From Ectocarpus siliculosus (taxonomy: Eukaryota > Sar > Phaeophyceae > Ectocarpales > Ectocarpaceae), in NCBI GenBank assembly GCA_000310025.1, contig FN649751.1, positions 3,020,038-3,045,102 on the forward strand: DNA of 25,065 nt, read 5' to 3'. This document shows positions 1 through 15,426 of the stretch, piece after piece. How positions within the stretch are numbered: the first letter of the stretch is position 1; every line of letters begins with the position of its first letter. Under the pieces are notes generated by a model. The model did not search any database. It had not been told where the DNA came from and was given only the letters and a program-made list of their open reading frames with translations. Position numbers and translations under genes: made by a program.

Positions 1-932
1 CCGCCGCGGTTGAGAGCACGAAGAGACCACAGAGCACAGTCGACGAAAACGCAAAGCTCCCGGACAGCCGTACCGCTGCCTCCGCCGGACGCGGGGTGAG
101 TGGTGAGGGCGGAGAAGGCGCATCGACATGGGTGGAAGTTGACGGCGGCGGCGGCGGTGGTGGGTCTTCAAGTTCCCAGGCTGGGCCGATGCCGGCGGCG
201 GGACCGAATGGGCTTTCCCCACACGGCGCCGCTACTAGTAGTACTCCCGTCGATGGCACCGTCGCGAGCGGCGGCGCCGGCGCGTCAGGACAACGGCCGC
301 GGTCGATGACGTCGACGCCGCTACTTCCGTCCTTGGACGGAGCCAGGGCGGAGTGGAGGGCGAAGGGCATGGCGGGAACGACGCAGGAGGAGGAGGGGGA
401 ACGACCAGAAGGGATGAAGCCTCATGTTCTCGAGGGGGGCAGAGAAAGCAGCCGAGCCCAGCCGTTACCGCATCTACCTTCCACCACGGACTCTGCTGCG
501 TCAAGAGGGAGCGACGGAGGAGGAGGAGCGAAGGGAGGAGGGGGTGGCTCCGGCTCCGGCGGTAGCGGGAGGGCCGGCGGCGGCGGCGGCGGCGGCGGAG
601 GCAGTCGTTCGAGTGGAGGGCTGAGGATTCAGGCGCCAGCGGCTGCCGGAGGCGGTGGCGGCAGCGGTGGCAAGATCCGTAGCAGGCTTCGGAGCAACAG
701 CGGCAGCGGCGGTAGCAGCAACTCGAGCCCCAACCCCGGCGGGAACAGAAGCCCGAACGGCGAAGGGCACGGGGCCGTTGGCAGCAGGGGGACAAAGCGG
801 AACAGGGAGGACGGCGGCGGCAGCGGGTGGCACGGCGCGGTGGCGGCGGTCGCCGCTGCCTCATCCGCCGTCACCTCTACGGCAGAAGAGAGGGCGAGCA
901 AGGACAGACGCTCCAAATCCCCCCGCCGATAG
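1..932 (+). CDS. Gly/Ser-rich low-complexity protein, 3' end of gene (partial)
   Basis: The frame with codons starting at position 3 is open from the window edge to a TAG at 930-932, giving at least 309 codons, so the gene probably begins upstream. The protein is dominated by Gly, Ser, Ala and Pro, with poly-Gly runs (for example around 577-600, a GGC repeat), and ends in a basic Ser/Arg tail, SKDRRSKSPRR, like those of nuclear or RNA-associated proteins. I recognise no folded domain. Codons are GC-rich, like those of the other exons here. A GTGAGT at 96-101 could be a splice donor; if used, the open frame after it would be intron and the coding part shorter. Alternatively the whole stretch is GC-rich untranslated sequence, because low-complexity DNA stays open in several frames here. 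No function can be assigned. Confidence 0.45.
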   Translation, partial: AAVESTKRPQSTVDENAKLPDSRTAASAGRGVSGEGGEGASTWVEVDGGGGGGGSSSSQAGPMPAAGPNGLSPHGAATSSTPVDGTVASGGAGASGQRPRSMTSTPLLPSLDGARAEWRAKGMAGTTQEEEGERPEGMKPHVLEGGRESSRAQPLPHLPSTTDSAASRGSDGGGGAKGGGGGSGSGGSGRAGGGGGGGGGSRSSGGLRIQAPAAAGGGGGSGGKIRSRLRSNSGSGGSSNSSPNPGGNRSPNGEGHGAVGSRGTKRNREDGGGSGWHGAVAAVAAASSAVTSTAEERASKDRRSKSPRR

Positions 933-3900
933 AAAAAAATAACTCGGGGTTACGTGGATGTCGGTGGTGCTGCCTCCGATGATGGATGTGACCACCGTTT
1001 TTTGTTTTTTTTGTCTATTCCAGTTTCTGACGCGAGGTTTGAGGCCCGCAGTTAGGTTTCCCGGCGGACACGGGGGCAGGGACAAGCAAGAGGAGTTGTT
1101 GCTGCTGCTGTTACTGCTTGCTCGTTGATGGGACGACCAGAAAAGTCGTGCTCGGAAAGCTTACATTCGTTTAGAGAGGAGATAGGGACACGGCCAGAAA
1201 GAAAAATCGAAAGGAAAGGCTGGCTGGCTGTTTTTTTTGTTTTTGTTTTTCAGTGGGAAAAGAGCTCCGAGAACAGCAGGCGATGGTCGTATGGTTGAGC
1301 TGTAGAGAAGCCTTCGGTCGCGCTACAGCTGCAGTTGAAAAGGAAGGTCGGTGTGGTGTAGCCTTTGCACGGGGCACGTTTTTCCGCAACGGACGCGTCG
1401 GGGGGTTTGATGAAAAATGCTTTGTGTCTTGAGAGAGAAGGACGGGTTCGGGGCCGACCGCCGCAAGCGAGCAAGCAACACAGGCCCAAACGGTATAGGC
1501 ACGTTCTCACGCCCTGCGCGCGTGCGAGTGTTTTTCAGCTCACGAATAGAGTGCAGCGGTGTAGAGGGCGACCAGCTCGTGTTTGTAGGAGGACAAGTTT
1601 TTTTTTGTTACAGTATCGTAGGTGTGTGCGTGTTTGAGTGTTGCCTGGCTGAGGCCTCGTTATGATCATCTTTCGTACATGTTTCATCATCACTCTCTCC
1701 ATCAAGGCGGGGATGGCTGGCTGCTTCTTTTGCGTCCTTTCGTGTACACGACGCGCGGTTTTGATTGTGTTGGTGGACGGACGAGGTAGGCGGGGGGCAG
1801 GACGAAACCATCTGTCTGTCTGTCTCTTTGCCGAATGTCGAGAGAGGATTTTTTCTGTTCACGGGGTGCATAATCACGGCAGCCTTTGCCTCGTCTAGCG
1901 ATTGTCTGGTCCGTGACCATGCGGCCTGCGTGCGTGTAGCCGGCGGCGTGGGTGATACCGCTGCCAACAAGAGGACAACATCTAATGGTGTGTTTGGTTG
2001 ATTGATGATTTTTTGTGTATTGATTTTATGATTCACTTCTTTTTTTTTGTTTCTCAGAGGGGGGGGGTGAGAAACAGAGAAAATAATAACGTCACTCGTT
2101 GATTCTGGTGTTTTGTGTAAAACTGTGTTTACCGAGGAGTAGAGTTTCATAGGAGTGTCTTGTGGAAATGAAGGATATGAAGACGAAAAGGCCGCGGGGG
2201 AGTGAGAGGCATCCAGGGCCGGTCACTCAATCGCATAGACGGATGTCTTTTCTTCTCTTACTGTGCAATCGATTTTCGGCTTGGGATGTCGTTGAAGACG
2301 ATTGGTTGGATGCTGGGTGATGTCATGATAGTCGAGGGTAACAATTTTTTCGTTGTAAACTAAACTTTAGTTGATATTTCTCCAACACGCTTGTGCCAAT
2401 CATGGACAGGTGTGTGGTTGTGATGGTGAGATCGGGGGGGGGGGGTCGGTTTGTTCGGCGAAGAAATGACGCGGAAAGATGAAAGCCACGAGAGGAGGAC
2501 GTTGTTGGCTTTTGACAGAAAAACAGAATCGGCGTGCTGAAGCCTATTATTCTCCACTTTAAGTTTACGGCGTTTTTAGGTTCAGGACAGGACAACTCCC
2601 AAGAGCCTATATATGACACACGTACATGCGATGCGTGTCCTACAAAACGGAGTGGCGACGCGCTTAGCACACGGCAGTCCATCTGATTATTTGCGCATGA
2701 GGCGGGCCTCGCTGCGCTTGCCTGAGCACGCCTGATCGGGAATCGCTTTGCCAGAGACAGACATGATCGGTCAGGGAAAATGGCACGCAGTGATCATGAA
2801 CTTGCTATGCTTGCAATGAACAACACAACCAACCCTTGTTTCTAGTGCCTCCATCATTTTTAATGGCGCTTTCCTTGTCAAGGCACATGGTAGATTTTTC
2901 GACAGACGGCGCTCAACTTCGCCCGACCGGACCCCCGCAACGTGCATACATGCCCGCCGCCCGTCATGACAAGTTAAGGCGTTTTCTTGTTTCGTGCTTT
3001 CTTTGTCTTGCAACCACCACGGACGGACGCTTTTTCAGAGTCGATAACCAATGAACCGCGATAATGTTCGTTCGCGAAAACGAGAGGAATACATTGGACG
3101 CAGAAAGAAGGCCTGCAGATGTTGTAGTCTCTCGGCGTTGCTTATAGCACGACGCAATCAATCGACCTTTGCCCCGCGCGGCGTGCGCTGGGCACTCCAT
3201 GCCGACGCTACGTGGTAAGCAAACCACGGGCGAAGAGGTCAACACAGACAAGAAGCTTTCCTTGCGCGTCATGGAATTGAGTGCTCTTAGCACAAATAAT
3301 AGGGCACAAGCGCTTACACACCAGAGGGAAGATACACTATTTCGCTTACTTTACTTGTAGGGTGATCGACGTAAGTCTGTCTGCCGTTCACAGTCGATCA
3401 CTTGTGCACGCATCTCCTGCTGCTTCTTCTCTGCGCGCCAACCGAAAAACAAACGTCGTTATCGACGATTCTCTACAACTCGTTGTCAACCATGCAGGAG
3501 TGTCTACACACACACACGCCATCGGCACAACACGGCATGTAGCAGCAGCAGACAAGCCGCCCCACAACATCCAAACGTCGGCCTGTCGTCGCTGCTGCCG
3601 TACACGCTCCATGGACCCCCGTGAAAAGTTTTACTTGAAAAACACATGTTACCCTGTCTAGCAGCTGCCTGCGAGAGCCCTTTGCTGAGAAGGAGTGGCG
3701 GCGTGGTACCCATCCAGTGCATCCAAGTACTTGTATGCTTCATGCACAGAATAATTGACTCGCCCCCTTGTCCCCACCACCATCCCCCACAAACGCTTGC
3801 GGCGCTCACAAGCACTATCCCTACGCGCCCACAGTTGAAAAACAACACTAGTACGAGAAGAGTGAAGTGGCAAAAAATTCACCCGTGTGTTCCTGACATA

Positions 3901-4435
3901 CATGTTCCGCCTCACCGTCTGCGTGCCATGAATGAAAATGCGGTCCGTCGATAAAACATTAAGATAGGCAAAGAGCACTTTCGTCTACATGCTGCACTAT
4001 ATAGATTCGTTTCTACAGCGCGCAAAATATATACTGTAGTTGGCTCTCCGCGTGTACTTAGGCTCTGCCTACATGCATCGAGCGGGGAGAAGAGAACAAC
4101 CGCCACCTAATTTAGCGACCAGTAGATTATCACGTGACCCTTTGAACAACTTCGTTCCTCATGCACCCCACCCCCCCCCCCTCTCCCACTTCATGCACCC
4201 GCAATCTCAACTTGCGCAGCAGGGACAACAGGGGGTGGTGGTGGCAACCCCACACCGAGGGCGAAGAAATCGTCGAGGAGCGGGAGGACTGCAGGGCTCA
4301 TCACCTCTGCGGCCGTCATAAGGCGAAGCGCGTGCACGCTCTGGTCACACTTACTTGTGCTGCTACTACCCTCTTTCGCTCACGCCGCTGCCGCCGCCGC
4401 CGTCGTCGCTGCACGTTCAAAGAACAAACCTGAGG
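933..4435. other. Intergenic region with no recognisable gene
   Basis: This 3.5-kb gap lies between the stop codons of two convergent genes (the Gly-rich gene on + and FKBP on -). The first part is probably the 3' untranslated region of the Gly-rich gene: it has GT/T-rich tracts (around 997-1012 and 1231-1250) and short TGTC and GTT repeats. Homopolymer G runs occur near 2059-2067 and 2436-2446. Open frames exist on both strands, but they overlap each other, lack splice-supported extension and resemble no protein family I know. Confidence 0.6.
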
Positions 4436-7069
4436 TCACTTGCCCTGCCCGTTGATGGCGTGCAACTCCACCTCGAAGATGAGATCTGGAGAGAAACACG
4501 ATTGAGTTCATGTCGTGGGTGGCAGCAGAGGGGGGAAACCATGCAAGAGACGAGGACAAACGGGGGTGGGTGGGGGAAAAGGCCGGGGGCGGGTCAGGAA
4601 GTTAGGGGAAAGAGGGTCAGGGAGTTGGCGGGATCAAATGCCCTTGTTGTCGGTCGCCTGACCGGCGCTCGGGACTTGCTTCCCAAAATCCGTTTGCTAC
4701 AGAAAGAAAGCTGGCCGACCTCGTAGATAATTCCAGCGCTTTCTGCACCTTCCTCTTGGGAATTTTGGACCTCGAACGAACGTAAAGAGAGGTTTCTATG
4801 TACATCCAAACAACTGCTGCGGTGTCACTTGGTTCATTCGACATCCACGTGGAGCCTCGACACCAGACGAGAGTGAGTTTGTTGTTCGTCTAATGTTCGT
4901 AGACCACATGTGGAGCAGAGCAGACCGAAGACCTTCTCTTGCTCTCACAAGACGTTTTTTCCGTCGTCGTGTAGTCTTCCTCTCCACAAGAAGACGGTTT
5001 TTCCATCATAATCTTCCTCTCACAAGACGGTTTTTCCGTCGTCGTCCAAGATGAAAGAGGAATCTCGCTTGCTTGCCCGAACCCTAAACTTGTTGGTATG
5101 CTTACGATACACTTCTATGTAGATTGTGCCTGCCACTGGAGATAACAACTACTACTGCCGAATGCTATGCTATGCAATACGTGTTGTATGCCATGTAATG
5201 TGTCGTTTTTTCCGTCGTATGTATTATGGCGACAGTCCCCCCATTTTTCGTGGGGAGACGTGTACTACAAATACACGACGTGTACGCACTTTTTCAGCGT
5301 ATTATTTCGTACAACTACAACCATCAAGGGTCAAACATGTAAGCACACGAGGAAACTTGTACAAGGTTAAAAAACAACGGAAGGCGCGCCAGCAGCAGTT
5401 AGTTGCATTTTCCGTGAAATTCCTGACGGTCCTTGTACGTACCGTAAAAATCATCACGCGGTGCAACAACTACTTGATGCTGCCACAAACACAAAACACA
5501 GATTCATTGCTAATCTAAGACTTTTTTCTGCAGATAGAGATGGATTTATTGTGTCAGTAAGAAAATAAAAATTAAAAAAACACAGGAAGGGGCAAGGGGG
5601 GTATGCTATGTATCAAACACACACACACAACTCGGACAACAAAGAAAGGTTGGTGTACCGCAAATTTATCACGCAGCAGTGCAAGACGTGCTGCCACGCA
5701 CAGACACGAGTATCCATACAACAACAACAACAACGGTTCATGAACCACAAATTTATCACGCACAGCAGCAAGCAGTCGTGCAACTACTTGCTGCCGTCCA
5801 AACGAACGAGCATCCATCCATGCATGCATCCATCCATCTACCATATACTTGATACGGAGTACTTCACAAAACACGACGGCCAAGCAAAGTAGAAGGTGGT
5901 TGGGGCCTAATCCACCACATTTTTATTAGTCTAACATCTCACCGGCGTTGGGGGGGATCACGCCCCCCGCTCCCTCTGGCCCGTACGCGTAGTCGGACGT
6001 GCACTTGAGGATAGCCTTCTCCCCGAGAGACATCTGGGGTACGCCCTCGTCCCACCCCTGGGGCCAAGGCGGAAGGCGGGTTTAGTGGGAGCGGAAGAAA
6101 AAAAAATGTTAAGTATGACAATTGAAAATCTGCTGTATAAGTGGCTTTTTGGACCAGCAGAGCCGAGGATTCTCCCTTCCCATCGATCGATACGGCGGCA
6201 TCTATCTACAGTATCTACATAGGTATCTACAGGCGTGTGAAAAGGTTTCCCCGCCACCCACAACGGTAAACGGGATCCTCTCTGTGGGCAAAGGGTGGCC
6301 CCTATCTCATGCTATCATACTGCTGCCAACAGCAAACGCACAACTCAACGCAGTATGGCTTTAAAATAGTAATTTCGGAAATTCGCAAAAAGGATCGGAG
6401 CAGGGGCAGGAACGGTGCGCGCGTGCTTTTGCTCTTGCGTATTGTAGCAGATAGATCTGTTGGAATTCTTCCGCGCCAAACAGACTAGCTTCAGTCTATA
6501 CTCTGTTGCAAGGCTTGCGGGTGTGAAGGCGTTCCATGACCATCCTCTCCGTCCGGAGTCTGCATCCTTTCTCTGCGGGCGACATGCATGTGCACACGAC
6601 GCCCCTCCTCCTCCCCAGATACTGCTGTAAAGATGACTCGTTCTTGTATGTACAACCCGCACCTGGATAACTTGACCGACACCGATCTTGCAGTTGAATC
6701 GCCTGCCCTTCCGGATGGAGCTGTCGAACACCTGTTGTTGTGCAAGGGCGACCAAGCATCACACAATAAGCTGAAAAGACAGGTAGCTGCTGTATACGTA
6801 CGTGGCGTCCTGCTGGAGCATCCATTCCAGCTGCAGCATCCAACAAACGAAATCAGACACTTGACTTGAGAACACGGCCACTTTCTACTGGCGTAACAAC
6901 ATATTTGTTCGGGGTATTTATTGTTGTGTGAATCTGCCTGCCGATAAAACGAACAACCACCCACCGTTCCGTCCTCAAGCGTCCCGGTGTAGTCCATCGT
7001 CACGGAGTCGCCAGGCTTCGGGTACGTCTGCTTGTCGCCCTCTTTGGTGGTTTCGACTGTGACTCCCAT
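4436..7069 (-). CDS. FKBP12-type peptidyl-prolyl cis-trans isomerase (4 exons, complete)
   Basis: Exons on the minus strand are 7069-6965, 6731-6663, 6057-5943 and 4485-4436, with stop TGA at 4438-4436. They total 339 bases and encode 112 residues; human FKBP12 has 108. All introns begin GTG (GTGGGT, GTGCGG, GTGAGA) and end in CAG, with phases 0, 0 and 1. The protein opens MGVTVETT, as in FKBP12. The ligand and catalytic pocket is intact: Y27, F37-D38, F47, V56-I57, W60, Y83 (in DYAYG) and F100, with the [13 protein letters not shown] ending. Family knowledge says such single-domain FKBPs are cytosolic prolyl isomerases and binding proteins for FK506 and rapamycin. The ATG at 7069 has the context GCAACGATGG and follows a CA-rich leader without an in-frame ATG near it. 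Intron 3 is 1,457 bases, so the last 16 residues are far from the rest. If intron 3 is retained, the frame ends four codons past exon 3. Confidence 0.95.
4931..5050. repeat. Three tandem copies of a ~38-bp hairpin-bearing unit
   Basis: Three imperfect copies start near 4934, 4974 and 5010. Each carries a CTCTCACAAGACG-like segment followed by a T tract and CCGTCGTCGT or a variant. The core GACGG-TTTTT-CCGTC can fold into a 5-bp stem with a T5 loop. A fourth partial match (GTCGTTTTTTCCGTCGTA) lies at about 5202-5219. The array is within FKBP intron 3. Confidence 0.7.
5509..5580 (+). repeat. Dispersed A-tailed repeat, copy 1
   Basis: The segment begins GCTAATCTA, contains GACTTTTTTCTGCAGATAGAGATGG, split here as GACTTTTTTCTGCAG then ATAGAGATGG, and ends in an A-rich tail (AAAATAAAAATTAAAAAAA). 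It is similar in order and sequence to 7792-7876. The A-rich 3' end suggests a short retroposed element, but this is inference from two copies only. Confidence 0.5.
5659..5795. repeat. Direct repeat of an AAATTTATCACGC-containing segment
   Basis: Two segments (about 5659-5696 and 5746-5795) share CAAATTTATCACGCA followed by a CAGCA-rich stretch with GTGCAA and CTGCC motifs. A more diverged relative is at about 5452-5491 (ATCACGCGGTGCAACAACTAC). A (CAA)n tract lies between the two clear copies. All are within FKBP intron 3. Confidence 0.5.
5811..5840. repeat. CATC/CATG tetranucleotide microsatellite
   Basis: The run reads as CATCCATCCATGCATGCATCCATCCATC, split as CATCCATCCATG, CATG and CATCCATCCATC, in FKBP intron 3. 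Confidence 0.75.
6058..6662 (-). other. FKBP intron 2 (605 bp)
   Basis: It starts GTGCGGG at 6662 and ends in GGCCCCAG at 6058. It contains a poly-A/poly-T tract near 6096-6106 and GATC/ATCTA-rich short repeats around 6182-6232. Nothing else was recognised. Confidence 0.85.
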
Positions 7070-7791
7070 CGTTGCGAGAGGCTGACAGATGAGGTCGTTG
7101 TGAGGGTTGTCGGAGGAGCGGAGAGTTATGGTGTATGGTGCGGTTTGTGTGGTTTGTGTGTGTGGCTCGGCGGGTAAACAATCTTGTTGGGGGCCCGGTT
7201 GCTGAGAAATTTGGGGTACCAAGGAGCACCATTACGTCCCGTCCTTCTGCCCTGTACTGCTGTGTAGTGGCCTGTGTAGTGATGGGGACATGTATCCACA
7301 TGTAGATCAAGTGAGAGGGCCTGTTTTATCTGTTATGCAACACGATAGCGTTGCAGGCTCATTCGCCACGTGTGTGTGCAGTGTGGTTTTGAGAGTGTTC
7401 GGTAAGTCGACTGTTGTTGCGAGGAAGAGTTTCTATGACGAGCGGTGTTCACATCACAATGTATCCTCGATCATAAGATCGCAAGGATCGGCTGATAAAT
7501 ACTACTTTCGTGGCTGCTCTCTTTCGCTAAACGGTAATATGTACAAGCTGTCCACGATCACTGCTGGCACCGATGCAAGTACACTCCGAAAACCTGTCTG
7601 TATCTTCTCATGCACACACGCAGAGGCAGATCCACAGGGCAGATCTGGCGACCTGCGGACAAATAGAAGTAAATGAGAAATGAAACAGGATCCTGGATCT
7701 ATCCATGGGTCCATCCGGAGATCCGCAGATTGATACAAAGAACGGCCCGTGTCAGAATGAGTGCTCATTTCGAATATTAGCCTTGGCTGAC

Positions 7792-7876
7792 GCTAATCTA
7801 TCTTGGACTATTTTCTACAGACAAATATAGAGATGGGTTCGTTGGGTTATATTAAGAAAAACAAGATAAAAAGAAA
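7792..7876 (+). repeat. Dispersed A-tailed repeat, copy 2
   Basis: It begins GCTAATCTA, continues with GACTATTTTCTACAGA and ATAGAGATGGGTT, and ends in an A-rich tail (ATTAAGAAAAACAAGATAAAA). Element order matches copy 1 at 5509-5580, in the same orientation about 2.3 kb away. Confidence 0.5.
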
Positions 7877-9073
7877 ACTCGCGAAATAAAATAATAACCA
7901 GACCGCCTGGCTGGGCTGCCGAGGAGAAGCGCATTGCTACACGAGCTAAGCCTTGACCTCCCCCGCTCTAGAGATAGGTGGATGATTCAGCCTATCTGAC
8001 GTGTCAGTGAAAAATGAATGTGCTGCGAATGAACACCGCGCAAAAGGAGCAATACGCGCGCCCACTACAACTGCACTTTCTTCGCGGATTGACCCTAGTT
8101 CTTGCGGCGAATCGGACCCCATTTGTCTCTCCAACCGCCGCTATTCGTGGGGGCGAAACAGACCACAGCCGCCCTGTCGAGTCGTGCCTGCCAGAGGAGG
8201 CGGGGGAAGCTGCTGAGACTCGGGGAGTCACAATTGATTGTCGATTCTTCCAAACCTGGCCATGCTTGAAAATTCGCGAGCTCTGCGTCAAAGAACTCGA
8301 GATCGGCTTTTGGGACCGGGTACGTACGTCGAGAGGGGGGTGTCCGGGCTGAAGAAGATTGTGACACACTACACGTGGACAAAGTATTCGTTCGATTTTT
8401 GCTTCTGCTGATGACTGAACCTTTACAGGGCTTCCAAAACTTCGTGTCCCGCTATCCCTCTCGACCACAATTAAACGTTCTTCCAGAACAGAGGCGTTAG
8501 CTACACATCCAAATTGGGATTCAGGCGCGACGGTACTCCAGAAAAATAGCGGAAAGGAGACACAAACAAAACAACTACAATAACTCCCGCTGAACAGGAG
8601 CAGCTCATGGATGGGGGGAGGGAGGGGGGGGGGGCGCACAGAAACGACGTGCTGAAGGTCATACGCCCAGTCACAGCAGTATGCTGATCTGCCATGCCCA
8701 TATAACCAGACCCCAAGAGCCAAAATTGGCGAGATGCGATCGCCATACATGTAGTACTAATATCACTAGGTATCCGATTCTTGTCCCGAAGGCAAGCTCT
8801 CGACCATACGGGCGGCGACAGCAACAACCAATCGCAAAACGAGACAGCCAAGCCAAGGATCACATGGCCTTCCGAAGAAAGGGTGGGGTGCGTAACAACA
8901 AGAACACCCCCACCATTGCCCCCTTGATGAAAGGCGCTCTGCTGACGGTCTCCATCAAAACTTATCGCGACAAACCACCAGACTCCTAACAGACAGCCAT
9001 GATGTTCTGGCAAACCCAACTCATCACCCACCCAAAGCCCCCTGCCAACGCAAAATCGGGGTACTACTCCAGC

Positions 9074-9113
9074 AGGCCAGGCCAGGCCAGGCCAGGCCAG
9101 GCCAGGCCAGGCC
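9074..9113. repeat. (AGGCC)8 pentanucleotide minisatellite
   Basis: Eight uninterrupted AGGCC units lie 3' of the adenylate kinase gene, possibly inside its 3' untranslated region or just beyond it. Confidence 0.9.
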
Positions 9114-9415
9114 ATGCTTTCAAAACCTTCTGCGAGCATGTTCTTTTCCACTCCAACGCGCTCCGCAAGATCCCGCGACATCCAGTACACTACAGGAACA
9201 AACCCACGGGATACAAAAATTGAACGACTGAACAACCAATCAAAAAAAAAACGAGCATAACCGCTGCTGTATCCGGGGGCCTGTGAGTGCTTACGATTGC
9301 GGTGGATTTTCTAGCTGGCGCCCGCCGGAACAAGAAACTGTTAGTAGTGTCTGTGTACCCCCCTCCCTACCCTCCGCAGACCCCCTGCGCCGTCTCCTAC
9401 TAAAAAGACATTGTA

Positions 9416-15166
<5,751 letters not shown>

Positions 15167-15426
15167 GGTTGTGGAGAGACGTGGAAGAGAGAGGTAACCT
15201 TCTTTTGGTTGCTTCGCCGCAGAACCGCAGGATGGGGTTCGAAGCAGAGGTCGGTCGACGCGCGCTTCTTAGAACACGCCTCCAAAGCGGGGATGAAGCG
15301 CTAGCGTCCCCGGTATCGCTCTCGCGGCAGCATCACCCTGGCTGCTACACACACTACACTACAGGAGCTGCAATAAGGAGCGAGGAAGCCTGACCTTGAG
15401 CGAAAAGAGAGAGGAGGAGGGACACA
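15167..15426. promoter_or_regulatory. Short gap between divergent genes, candidate bidirectional promoter
   Basis: Only 260 bp separate the proposed adenylate kinase start (minus strand) from the start of the small plastid-type protein gene (plus strand). Both 5' leaders and promoters must fit here unless the kinase begins elsewhere. I see no clear TATA box; a CACTACACTACA repeat occurs at about 15350-15362. Confidence 0.4.

Larger units (their letters stand above)
4486..5942 (-). other. FKBP intron 3 (1,457 bp), repeat-bearing
   Basis: The donor is GTGAGA directly after the exon base at 5943, and the acceptor CTCCAG ends at 4486. It holds a three-copy tandem unit at 4931-5050, related AAATTTATCACGC repeats at 5659-5795, a CATC microsatellite at about 5812-5839, and one copy of a dispersed A-tailed repeat at 5509-5580. 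A 130-codon open frame on the plus strand (5126-5518) is compositionally unremarkable and is not called a gene. Confidence 0.85.
7070..9415. other. Intergenic gap upstream of FKBP and downstream of adenylate kinase
   Basis: Both flanking genes are on the minus strand. The first ~150 bases next to the FKBP start are CA-rich on the minus strand and look like its 5' leader and promoter. The gap also holds a near-palindrome centred near 7705, the second copy of the A-tailed repeat (7792-7876), a poly-G tract near 8620-8635 and an (AGGCC)8 repeat at 9074-9113. Long open frames on the minus strand (8004-8750 and 8501-9235) have no recognisable domain and no spliced extension. Confidence 0.6.

Noticed and set aside
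5126-5518. 130-codon plus-strand open frame in FKBP intron 3
   Set aside because: It is AT-rich, overlaps repeats, and has no family resemblance or splice support.
6491-7222. 243-codon minus-strand open frame
   Set aside because: Only 6965-7069 is FKBP coding sequence; the upstream part is leader and the downstream part is intron 1 and out-of-frame sequence.
8004-9235. Two long overlapping minus-strand open frames (248 and 244 codons)
   Set aside because: They have no recognisable domain, contain translated repeats (the AGGCC array read as GLAWP) and a poly-G tract, and show no splice-consistent neighbours.
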